A DNA stretch of 64,000 nucleotides from Mytilus edulis (lineage: Eukaryota; Mollusca; Bivalvia; Mytilida; Mytilidae): assembly GCF_963676685.1 (NCBI RefSeq), contig NC_092345.1:73769960-73833959 (forward strand), given 5' to 3'. Below, one piece after another: positions 48,120-58,010 of the stretch. Numbering within the stretch: position 1 is the first letter of the stretch; every line of letters begins with the position of its first letter. The translations under genes were made by a program, and so were the position numbers. The notes under the pieces are model-generated. The model was given only the letters and a program-made list of their open reading frames with translations, searched no databases and was not told the DNA's origin.

Positions 48120-49340
48120 ATGCAGTATGTATATATGGTGTCTCTGACTGATACATACAGTCTGTATATATGGTGTCTGTGGTTATAAGATGTTGTCTGT
48201 GGTTGTTAGATGTAGTCTTTACATTGTATCTGTTGTTGTTAGATGTAGTCTATATATGGCGTCTGTGGTAGTTAGCTTTAGTCTTTACATGGTGTCTGTG
48301 GTAGTTAGATACAGTCTGTATATATGGTGTATGTGGTAGTTAGATAAAGTCTTTATATGGTGTCTGTGGTAGTTAGAAGTCTGTATATATATGGTGTCTG
48401 TGGTTGTTAGATGTAGTCTTTACATGGTATCTGTTGTTGTTAGATGTAGTCTATATATGGCGTCTGTGGTAGTTAGCTTTAGTCTTTACATTGTGTCTGT
48501 GGTAGTTAGATACAATCTGTATATATGGTGTATGTGGTAGTTAGATAAAGTCTTTATATGGTGTCTGTGGTAGTTAGAAGTCTGTATATATATGGTGTCT
48601 GTGGCTGTTAAATGTAGTCTTTATATGGTATCTGTGGTAGGTAGATGTAGTCTTTATATGGTGTCTGTGGTAGTAAGATAAAGTCTGTATATATTAGGTG
48701 TCTGTGGTTGTTAGATGTAGTCTTTATTTGGTGTCTGTGGTTATTAGATGTAGTCTATATATGGTGACTGTGGTTGTTAGATACTGTCTACGTATAACAA
48801 AATAGAAGTTATCTTTATATGGTGTCTGTTTTTGTTAGATACAGTCTGTATATGGTGTCTCTGTTTGTTAGATACAGTCTGGATATGGTGTCTCTGTTTG
48901 TTAGATACAGTCTGTATATGGTGTCTCTGATTGTTAGATACAGTCTGTATATGGTGTCTTCGGTTATTATATTAAGTCTGTATATGGTGTCTTTGATTAT
49001 TAGATTAAGTCTGTATATTCTGTCTGTGGTTGTTAGATGCAGTCTACATATGCATGGTGTCTCTGGTTGTTAAATGTAGTATGTATATGATGTCTGTGGT
49101 TATTAGATTAAGTCTGTATATTCTGTCTGTGGTTGTTAGATGCAGTCTACATATGGTGTCTCTGGTTGTTAAATGTAGTATGTATATGATGTCTGTGGTT
49201 ATTAGATAGTCTTATATGGTGTCTGTGGTGTTAGATACGGGCTGTATGGGGTTGTTAGGCACAGTCTGTATTTGGTTTCTTGGGTTGCAAGATGCATTCC
49301 GTATATGATGTAGGTGGTTGTTAGATAATGTTTACGTTTA
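48120..49340. repeat. 33-36-bp minisatellite with higher-order repeats
   Basis: Units like 'tatatggtgtctgtggttgt' plus 'tagatgtagtct' fill the region. Larger blocks of about 220 bp (48190-48400 and 48410-48620) are near-duplicates. The 84-residue frame at 48819 is a repeat artefact. Confidence 0.92.
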
Positions 49341-49344
49341 ACAA

Positions 49345-51060
49345 AAAAAAGTAGAACATGTGGTGTGATTGCAAATGATACAAACTCTCAAGGGGGCCCA
49401 AAACAATGAAGTGTTACAACTTCAAAATCGTATAAGGGGAAAAGAGGGAGGTACATGTAATAGTAAATATATGTTTTCAATTATTTAGTGACAAGGATTG
49501 AGTTTTAAAGGTATGCAAATGAAAATTATTGCTTTTCGTGTGTTTATTATTTACAATCAATTCTATACGATATGGCAGCGAACACAATCATGATCATGAT
49601 GTGATGTGATTTAAACCTGCTTTGAAAATTAAGCAACACTGATCTTTATTTTTAACTTGATACTCCGAAAGGTTGTCGTGCAGAAGGACACAGGTTACCA
49701 TACCAAGTCCCATTAACTAGTACGATTGGGCTGACCAGTATTTTTCCTATTGAACAATTACTTGCTAGGAATCGAATGTTTATCCGTAGTACGAACATAT
49801 AATATGACAATTGCATGTCTTTTGCTGGACTTCTGATGTACGTAGTTTTACATTTATGTCAAGATAGCACTGCACAGTTAGAAAAATATTAATTAAAATT
49901 GAACCACAAAATGTTTCATCATTTTCTATTCCTGGCTTTCTAATACATTAACCTAACTGTTTGTGTTATACATTTTCAAATGACTTTGTATGTAATCAGT
50001 AACTTCCATAGATTTGATTTTCAAAAGTTAAAAGGGTGAAATATGATTCCTTTTTTGTGTATCCATGGGAACATTTTGCATTTATTTACATAACATATTG
50101 CAAAAAGAAGGGTGAAAATGTCACATATTCCCCCAAAGTTTGAATCAAACTAGAAATTCAATGCCTTTGAGTGATACCTTTTCAGAAACTGTTCACATTA
50201 ATCTATTTAATGATCAAATAAAAAATGGGTGTCTTTCGCCCCGTTTTTGTCGCAAAATTAATCATTAAGTTCGTGCGACAAAAAGTTGTAAAAAAATATT
50301 ACAATAATTGACAAACCAATGCCTGGTCTGGATATGCAAAGACAGACTATCATACAGAAAACAGGCCATATTTCATACATTACATACTCTTGATATTCAT
50401 ATGAGCTTACTATGAAGGCTGAATCATCTTAATCATCAGCTATCCAAAAAAGAATTTTATATTTGAAAAAGTGACCAAAATGCGAAACTACACACCGAAC
50501 TGTGGAGTGCTACCTAAATCATAGTTGTGGTGTAAATAGGAAGAACTAATGTACATGAATGTCGTGTATTTCCAGTACTTATTATATCACTGTATTGATC
50601 ATGAGTTCTTTCTGTAAGTGTATTAGTAAAGTGCGTTGCTTTAAGCTTAGTCCATTATTATGCAAATGTATTTTTTGTGAAACAAAAATTTGACAAACTC
50701 AGTGGTAGATCCAGAAATTTTCATGAATGGGGGCCAATTGAATGCCTAAGTGGGTGCCCGCTCCGGTCATGATTCATTCATTTCCTGTATAAGCAAGTAA
50801 AATTTCTCCCAAAAATAGTTCATGCATGTAGGTTCTCAGATATTATCAGATACCATCTCGTAAATTTAAACCAAGTCATTCTGAAAAGCACTTAATGTGT
50901 TACTCTCTTTTTTTTGTTTTCACTGGCATTTAATTTCAGTTATTTTATAAAAATCATTTGGTAATGCATGCAATTAGCGTCTCCTACGTGACAGTCTTTA
51001 ACAATATAACTTACTATTAGAAACAAAAACACACTAATAAATTTTAGTATTTGGTACAGG
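49345..51060. other. intergenic, no recognised gene
   Basis: A weak mussel repeat fragment at 49345-49440 ('ggtgtgattgcaaatgatac'). Otherwise AT-rich sequence without coding signal. Confidence 0.35.
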
Positions 51061-51069
51061 TAAAAATGA

Positions 51070-51310
51070 GAAAGGAAATGGGGAATGTGTCAAAGCGTTA
51101 ACAACCCGACCATAGAGCAGACAACAGCCGAAGGCCACCAATTGGTCTTCAATGTATCGAGAAACTCCCACACCCGTAGGCGTCCTTCAGCTGGCCCCTT
51201 AAAAAATATGTAAACTAGTACAGTGATAATGGACGTCATACTAAACTCCGAATTATAAACAAGAAACTAAAATTAAAAATCATACAAGACTAACAAAGGC
51301 CAGAGGTAGA
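51070..51310 (+). repeat. mussel repeat ('acaacagccgaaggccacca' type)
   Basis: 'gaatgtgtcaaagcg', 'aactcccacacccgtaggcg' and 'cagtgataatggacgtcata' mark it. A reverse partial copy lies at 57745-57885. Confidence 0.7.
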
Positions 51311-52004
51311 GTGTCGCTTTGCTACAGTTGAACACAGAACAGTTAAAAGCTGAATAAAGGAGAGAACTCTTTTTCTCAGAAAACACAGGCAAACATTCAA
51401 ACAATCTATTCACTCTGAACTTTGTCCACACTTGTTTCCCTAGTAAAACTTGACATGTTTTCTTTAATAAGTCTATAGATGGCTGCTTGCAGACGTAATG
51501 TGCAGGTTGAAAAAAACATAAATAGTTAAAACGGCTTAAATCGACAAATCTATGTAACAATAAAGCAACATTAGGTCATATGACTCTAGGCATTTCATTT
51601 GCCAGGTTATTTCTATACCAACTTTTATCTACTGTGTAACTACAATAACATGCCCTAGATACCTTGGAATCGAAAGTGGATAATGACAAAATCTAATGAT
51701 TTGTTAGACTACATACAACCAAAGTATGTTTTATTGTGCAGTAATATAAAAGAATTGACACGAATGGTCCCCGAGGGTATCACCAGCCCAGTAGTCAACA
51801 CTTCGGTGTTGACATGTTTATTAATAATGTGGTCATTTTTATAAATTTCCTGTTAACAAAACTTTGAATTTTTCGAAAAACTAAGGAATTTCTTATCCCA
51901 GGCATAGATTACCTTAGCCAAATTTGGCATAACTTTTTGGAATTTTGGATCCTTAATGCCCTTCAACTTTGTACATGTTTGGCTTTATTAATATTTTGAT
52001 ATGA

Positions 52005-52048
52005 GCGTCACTGATGAGTCTTATGTAGACGAAACGCGCGTATGGCGT
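52005..52048 (+). ncRNA. type I hammerhead ribozyme, class A, unit 1
   Basis: Stem I GCGTCA (52005-52010) with TGGCGT (52043-52048). Core CTGATGA 52011-52017. Stem II GTCT/AGAC with loop TATGT. GAAA 52031-52034. Stem III ACG/CGT. Cleavage expected after A52042. All core bases fit the consensus. Confidence 0.85.
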
Positions 52049-52359
52049 ACTAAATTATAATCCTGGTACCTTCGATAACTATTTACACCACTGGGTCGAT
52101 GCCACTGCTGGTGGACGTTTCGTCCCCGAGGGTATCACCAGCCCAGTAGTCAACACTTCGGTGTTGACATGTTTATTAATAATGTGGTCATTTTTATAAA
52201 TTTCCTGTTAACAAAACTTTGAATTTTTCGAAAAACTAAGGAATTTCTTATCCCAGGCATAGATTACCTTAGCCAAATTTGGCATAACTTTTTGGAATTT
52301 TGGATCCTTAATGCCCTTCAACTTTGTACATGTTTGGCTTTATTAATATTTTGATATGA

Positions 52360-52403
52360 GCGTCACTGATGAGTCTTATGTAGACGAAACGCGCGTATGG
52401 CGT
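52360..52403 (+). ncRNA. type I hammerhead ribozyme, class A, unit 2
   Basis: Identical to the copy 355 bp upstream, with cleavage expected after A52397. Confidence 0.85.
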
Positions 52404-52440
52404 ACTAAATTATAATCCTGGTACCTTCGATAACTATGAC

Positions 52441-52880
52441 ACGTTAAACTCGATGGTCATTTTTATGGAAAAGTGTTTGGTTATTGTAACAGATATGAAA
52501 AATGACTGAATGATACTCAGCTTCATCATGAAGGAATAGACCAATATGGCATATTTAAATGTGTCGAACTGTTATCAATTTAATGATGACTCGGGCATAG
52601 GAAAGACTTATTAAAAGAAACAGTAGACATTTATTCTTTACTATTTATATAATACTAAAATACAAAAATACAACAGAACTTTTTCATTCAATATTTACAT
52701 GAATTCTGACAAAAAAGAAGCATAATCAACGAAAAACAAGAAAATTAGTATGTACACATTATGCACTTCAATGTTGTTCTTTGCATCAACAGATCAAATA
52801 GCTTATGCGCGTATTCATTCGACAACATGGTGACATAACAGATAATTATCATGAATAATAAATGTTAAATCTGTAAATGT
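52441..52880. other. 3' flank of the integrase paralogue
   Basis: AT-rich. On the - strand several AATAAA-like words (e.g. near 52860 and 52635) could end the transcript. Confidence 0.35.
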
Positions 52881-54155
52881 TTATCGATTTAACAAATGTT
52901 GTGATACTACGCCTGATAATAAGTTGAACAATTCTTTGGCCTGTGTTGGAGTTTCAATGACATCGAATTCTTCGATATCTAAAAACGTGAGAGTATTTAT
53001 TAACTGTCTAAATTCTTCTTTAGTGCCTCTAGGTAGAACAGCATCCGTGTAGATATCAGTTAAGTAATCCAATACAACTATGTCGCACGGCAATTCATAA
53101 GAGCAGTCATATTTATCGTAAATAAAAGGTTGGTAGTACATAACGTCAGGTATACCATGTGGACATTCAACATTTCTTTGAGATCTTATTCTGTGTGAAT
53201 TCCATGATTGTAGAAACATGTCTAAATGTCTCTGAATAAGTGGTAGGAAACAAAACCGTATGCATTCAAGATGCACAGGGTCGGCATTGTTAAGTATACC
53301 TTCATCTACCATATCTTTAAACAAATTCCTCCAAAATGTTGTGAAATTTCGCATCAGAAAACTCCATAGCATTTCGATCTTTTGGTTGGCCGTTGATCTT
53401 CCTATTGAAACACTTCTATGTCCAGCCATGCTATCAGCATGAAATGATCTCAAAGCTATTTGAATACGTTCAACTATAACATTTTCAGTTCCTGCATCCA
53501 TGCGTACTACCCTTGGAACCCTCTTGCTTGTCTTCAAATACTCAAGAAAATGTCCTGCAACTATACGGGGATTTTTATTTGAACTTGTAGCCTTCAGCCA
53601 AAGTATCTTTCTTGAAAAACCGTCGATTCCACCATGGACAGATATTCCAAACGGCTTTAACTTATCATATCCATCGACGTGGATGCAAAAGCTCGGTCCG
53701 TTACTTGTGTATCGTCTTCTTGTAAGCCTATGTCTTTGTCTCCTTAAAACGCCGTCTCCGTCAATAGCTTTCAAAACTAGCCTAACCGTGTGTTGTGAAG
53801 CTCTTACGCCTAGGCAGCGAAGTACATTCCATAAAGATCGATAACCTATATTGGCATATCCTGCATTTTTTAACTGTAAAATTTTTGTAACAATATCAGC
53901 AATAGCACTTTCAACTCCTCTTTTTTGCAATCTCAAACGTTTTTTAATTCTATAAAATGATCTTTCGCTCAGCATTATATGATGTATGTTTAGTAAAAAC
54001 CCGAGTACTTCTTTTGTTGTAAATGAAAAACTTGTATAGTATACAACTAGTTCATCTAATGATCTTTTATATAAGCTTTGGATTTCAAATATTTTGGCCA
54101 CGAGCATCACTGAAGAGACATGTATTGTCGAAATGCGCATCTGGTACAAGAACAT
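52881..54155 (-). CDS. DDE integrase-core paralogue, 5' end replaced by a ribozyme repeat
   Basis: The open frame gives 424 residues. From S32 on it aligns with the 8433-9632 protein (SLDELVVYY versus STDELVAYY) to the C-terminus. The triad is present: HVDGYDKLKPFG (D161), VRMDAGTENV (D220) and ANQKIEMLW (E261). An N-terminal helix-turn-helix is kept. Upstream of 54062 the DNA is class B hammerhead repeat, identical in type to 55715-55822, so the first 31 residues are translated repeat and the normal first 15 or so residues of the paralogue are missing. No splice acceptor is apparent at the junction. If expressed, initiation would come from within the repeat or an internal ATG. The frame is otherwise intact. 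Confidence 0.8.
   Translation of the reverse strand: MFLYQMRISTIHVSSVMLVAKIFEIQSLYKRSLDELVVYYTSFSFTTKEVLGFLLNIHHIMLSERSFYRIKKRLRLQKRGVESAIADIVTKILQLKNAGYANIGYRSLWNVLRCLGVRASQHTVRLVLKAIDGDGVLRRQRHRLTRRRYTSNGPSFCIHVDGYDKLKPFGISVHGGIDGFSRKILWLKATSSNKNPRIVAGHFLEYLKTSKRVPRVVRMDAGTENVIVERIQIALRSFHADSMAGHRSVSIGRSTANQKIEMLWSFLMRNFTTFWRNLFKDMVDEGILNNADPVHLECIRFCFLPLIQRHLDMFLQSWNSHRIRSQRNVECPHGIPDVMYYQPFIYDKYDCSYELPCDIVVLDYLTDIYTDAVLPRGTKEEFRQLINTLTFLDIEEFDVIETPTQAKELFNLLSGVVSQHLLNR
54104..54147 (+). ncRNA. type I hammerhead ribozyme, class B
   Basis: GCATCA, core CTGAAGA (CUGANGA consensus), stem II GACA/TGTC with loop TGTAT, GAAA, stem III ATG/CAT, cleavage after C54141, TGGTAC. One mismatch in stem I. 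It overlaps the antisense of the fused integrase N-terminus. Confidence 0.75.
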
Positions 54156-54490
54156 TGGTACCGTTAATTTTATTGTTTAAATATACTTTTTCACTCTTTT
54201 GGTCTTTTGGAAAATGTTGTTTGTGCTGTTTTTAGACCCTTCTACAACGAAATTTGTTTTACATGCACACGTATAAAAATTAAAAATTGCGGTTTTTATC
54301 CAACGCAATCATAGGTTTGAACGTAGTTTTCAATTTAGACTCGTTTATATTTTTTCGTTTGGACTTGTATCATATTTTCCCTCCGGTTTATATGATCCGT
54401 TCATCCTATATTGACTCTTAAAATTCAAGAGTCTTATCTAAAAATGAGGGTACTTTTTATATGGCCTTCCAAATACCGTTTCGATCCCTA

Positions 54491-54534
54491 ACATCACTGA
54501 AGAGACATTTATTGTCGAAATCCGGATCTGGTGT
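54491..54534 (+). ncRNA. type I hammerhead ribozyme, class C
   Basis: ACATCA pairs with TGGTGT. CTGAAGA core, stem II GACA/TGTC with loop TTTAT, GAAA, stem III within ATCCGGAT, cleavage after C54528. Confidence 0.75.
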
Positions 54535-55046
54535 ACTAAAAAAATATTGACACCGTATGTTTGTGGCATAACATCGTGGCCACAAGTTAAATTTCTTTTC
54601 TGTTTAGTATTAAATTTATATTAATATCCATTTTGTTACATCTTGTGATCAATTTTATTTGGCAATCGCCAATGGCAGTCAGCATGGTTAAAGAACATCA
54701 GTTGTTCGATCTGTTAGTCAAATGCGTTTTATCTGGTGCAAGAAAATTGGTACCGTTAGTTTTATTACTACCACTGGGTCGATGCCTCTGCTGGTGGACT
54801 ATTAGTCCCCGAGGGTATCACCACTCCAGTAGCCAGTACTTCGGTACTGGCATGAAAATACGGATTTTTTTGTGTTATTAAAATTTACTGTTACAAAATG
54901 ATAGAAATTATTATAAATTAAGGAATGTATTTCCCTCATGCAAAGCTCTGATTCCTTTCACGGATTTGGCTATACTTTTTTGACCTTTTGGATTATAGCT
55001 CTTCATATTTTATATTAGCTTTGGATTTCAAATATTTTGGCCACGA

Positions 55047-55090
55047 GCATCACTGAAGAGACATGTATTGTCGAAATGCGTATCTGGTGC
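55047..55090 (+). ncRNA. type I hammerhead ribozyme, class B, tandem unit
   Basis: GCATCA/TGGTGC stem I fully paired with one wobble. Complete core. Stem III ATG/TAT has one G-T pair. Confidence 0.8.
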
Positions 55091-55396
55091 AAGAAAATTG
55101 GTACCGCTAATTTTATTACTACCACTGGGTCGATGCCTCTGCTGGTGGACTATTAGTCCCCGAGGGTATCACCACCCCAGTAGCCAGTACTTCGGTACTG
55201 GTATGAAAATACGGATTTTTTGTGTTATTAAAATTTACTGTTACAAAATGATAGAAATTATTATAAGTTAAGGAATGTATCTCCCTCATGCAAAGCTCTG
55301 ATTCCTTTCACGGATTTGGCTATACTTTTTTGACCTTTTGGTTTATAGCTCTTCATCTTTTATATAAGCTTTGGATTTCAAATATTTTGGCCACGA

Positions 55397-55440
55397 GCAT
55401 CACTGAAGATACATGTATTGTCGAAATGCGCATCTGGTGC
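55397..55440 (+). ncRNA. type I hammerhead ribozyme, class B, mild decay
   Basis: As at 55047, but the first stem II pair is T/C (GAT ACA ... TGT C), so activity may be reduced. Confidence 0.7.
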
Positions 55441-55750
55441 AAGACAATTGGTACCGTTAATTTTATTACTACCACTGGGTCGATGCCTCTGCTGGTGGAC
55501 TATTAGTCCCCGAGGGTATCACCACCCCAGTAGCCAGTACTTCGATACTGGCATGAAAATACGGATTTTTTTTTTGTGTTATTAAAATTTACTGTTACAA
55601 AATGATAGAAATTATTATAAATTAAGGAATGTATCTCCCTCATGCAAAGCTCTGATTCCTTTCACGGATTTGGCTATACTTTTTGGACCTTTTGGATTAT
55701 AGCTCTTCATCTTTTATATAAGCTTTGGATTTCAAATATTTTGGCCACGA

Positions 55751-55794
55751 GCATCACTGAAGAGACATGTATTGTCGAAATGCGCATCTGGTAC
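55751..55794 (+). ncRNA. type I hammerhead ribozyme, class B, last unit
   Basis: Same sequence as the copy at 54104-54147, with TGGTAC in stem I. Confidence 0.75.
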
Positions 55795-56138
55795 AAGAAC
55801 ATTGGTACCGTTAATTTTATTGTTTAAATATACTTTTTTCACTCTTTTGGTCTTTTGGAAAATGTTGTTTGTGCTGTTTTTAGACCCTTCTACAACGAAA
55901 TTTGTTTTACATGCACACGTATAAAAATTAAAAATTGCGGTTTTTATCCAACGCAATCATAGGTTTGAACGTAGTTTTCAATTTAGACTTGTTTATATTT
56001 TTTCGTTTGGACTTGTATCATATTTTCCCTCCGGTTTATATGATCCGTTCATCCTATATTGACTCTTAAAATATAAGAGTCTTATCTAAAAATGAGGGTA
56101 CTTTTTATATGGCCTTCCAAATACCGTTTCGATCCCTA

Positions 56139-56182
56139 ATATCACTGAAGAGACATTTATTGTCGAAATCCGGATCTGGTGT
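56139..56182 (+). ncRNA. type I hammerhead ribozyme, class C
   Basis: ATATCA pairs with TGGTGT through two wobbles. CTGAAGA 56145-56151, stem II GACA/TGTC, GAAA 56165-56168, cleavage after C56176. Confidence 0.75.
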
Positions 56183-56545
56183 ACTAAAAAAATATTAACA
56201 CCGTATGTTTGTGGCATAACATCGTTGCCACAAGTTAAATTTCTTTTCCGTTTAGTATTAAATTTATATTAAGATCCATTTTGTTACATCTTGTGATCAA
56301 TTTTATTTGGCAATCGCCAATGGCAGTCAGCATGGTTAAAGAACATCAGTTGTTCGACCGGTTAGTCAAATGCGTTTTGTTTAAATATACTTTTTCACTT
56401 TTTTGGTCTTTCGGAAAATGTTGTTTGTGCTGTTTTTAGACCCTTCTGCAACGAAATTTGTTTTACATGCACACGTATAAAAATTGCGGTTTTTATCCAA
56501 CGCAATCATAGGTTTGAACGTAGTTTTCAATTTAGACTCGTTTAT

Positions 56546-57040
56546 ATATATATACGCGAACTAAACAATTGAGGGAAGCATTGAATTATTTAATTGGGCG
56601 AGAAATAATAAAAACCTTATTTGAATATATTTTTTTTAATTACAGAAATTTCTACTTGAACATGATTATTGCAATATCAAAAAGTATTTTATTCATAGAA
56701 AAATATCTTTCTATGTAAATATAAATAATTTTTTTCTTCTAAAATCCCGTTTTTTTCCCCCGTCTTCTACTAATTTCAATTATTTTCGCGTTTTTCTGTA
56801 TCATAAGTAATAAGAATATCAATAAACTACAAATAAATTGTAATTTGCTATTTACTATCAATTCCAAGCGGTCAGCAAAATATTTAAATAAAAAAAACGC
56901 AAAATTAATTGAAATTAGTAGAAAACTAAAAAAAATTACGGATTTTGAAAAAGGGGGAGGGTTAAAAGAATTATCCTGTCCTCAAGTACCTATACATATT
57001 TGATACGATATTTCCATGCTTGTATTCCTTCGTGATTTGA
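56546..57040. other. AT-rich stretch, no feature recognised
   Basis: It starts with (TA)n. 'attatttcgcg' and 'actaatttcaatta' have partial mirror copies near 56900, a weak inverted repeat. Confidence 0.35.
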
Positions 57041-57044
57041 TTTT

Positions 57045-57165
57045 CCTTGATCGAGGGTTTCTGCTCACAACGAAGCTATTAAACTAAGAGTTCCAAATGT
57101 TGAAGTTGAAATCATCCCTTCGTAATTTTTGCGGACGTCATCACGAGTTGGTTCATGAAAACATG
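57045..57165 (+). pseudogene. reverse-transcriptase C-terminal fragment
   Basis: One + frame reads FLDRGFLLTTKLLN, a stop, then LKSSLRNFCGRHHELV. It matches the end of the RT fragment at 17215-17745. Too short to function. Confidence 0.6.
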
Positions 57166-57659
57166 TTTTTATCAAGATTTTCTTTTATTTAACTGTGCAC
57201 TTTATTGAAGAAGCTCTAGTCATCAAGAATATAACATTTCATTTTGAAAATGAGGGTTAATTCAGAATGACGCGAGAATACTGTTAGTCAATAAAATAAC
57301 GTATTATAATGAAACATACATGCAACGTTTTCATTATAATATTAAGGTTTATGCTCTTATATTGTACTAGATTATGGAGTGTGTGTCCGAGCGAGAACTT
57401 CTCTATTTTCCTTACTTTAGGAGTATTTATCAAAAAGTAGTATTTTTATATTCAGCCCCTTTCATCTATTTAGTCAGACGTCAGTCGCTACCTTGATATA
57501 CCCTATCTTTTGTTAAATTTGTCGGGTAATCAATAACAAAAAACGTTTGACGTCTTTAGCCGAACAGTTTTTTTTCATTTTTACATTATTCAATTTACTG
57601 TGTGCTGGTTCATATTCTGGACGTCAGTCTTTTCTCCTTTCTAATAAAATCCACACACC

Positions 57660-57885
57660 AAAAAACAAATATGAAATAAGGGAGGGTTGAGATCTCATAA
57701 ACATGTTTAACCGCGCCGCAATTTTGCGCTTGTCCTAAGTCAGGAGCCTCTGGTCTTTGTTAGTCTTGTATGAATTTTAATTTTAGTTTCTTGTGTATAA
57801 TTCGGAGTTTAGTATGACGTCGATTATCATTGTACTAGTATACATATTTTTTAAGGGGCCAGCTGAAGGACGCCTACGGGTGCGA
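57660..57885 (-). repeat. mussel repeat fragments
   Basis: 57660-57745 is a reverse piece with 'cctaagtcaggagcct'. 57745-57885 is the reverse of 51175-51310 ('cagctgaaggacgcctacgg'). Confidence 0.65.
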
Positions 57886-58010
57886 GATAACTATGACACA
57901 TCTTAAATATATAATACATACAGTTATCTCTCCTTTGCGTCCTCCGTGGACTAAAGTTTTCTGCGATGACATCCCGATCGATGATTACGCTGTTAACCCC
58001 TTTTCTATAT

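Larger units (their letters stand above)
51767..52437 (+). mobile_element. tandem hammerhead repeat (class A), 355-bp period, retrozyme-like
   Basis: Two units start 'gtccccgagggtatcaccag' at 51767 and 52122. Each contains the hairpin 'caacacttcggtgttgac' and a type I hammerhead near the end. Tandem units each carrying a hammerhead are the hallmark of retrozymes, small non-autonomous retroelements spread as circular RNA, known in bivalves and other animals. The two units are almost identical. Confidence 0.8.
54062..56545 (+). mobile_element. hammerhead repeat array, classes B and C
   Basis: Layout: class B end (54062-54178), class C unit (54179-54730), class B units in tandem (54731-55822, period 350-354 bp), class C unit (55823-56378), partial class C unit (56379-56545). 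Class B units share with class A the block 'gtccccgagggtatcacca', a hairpin around 'agtacttcggtact' and 'accactgggtcgatgcc'. The two class C units of about 555 bp are near-identical, as expected for copying of a composite block. Confidence 0.8.

Noticed and set aside
48819..49073. 84-residue frame with repeated MVSLFVRYSLY
   Set aside because: Minisatellite translation, not conserved between units.
53500..53844. + strand frame of 114 residues
   Set aside because: Antisense to the integrase paralogue, which has the catalytic motifs.
54700..54745. Possible further hammerhead with 'aaatgcgttttatctggtgc'
   Set aside because: The right-hand part matches class B, but the CTGANGA core and stem II are absent. 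It is a repeat junction.
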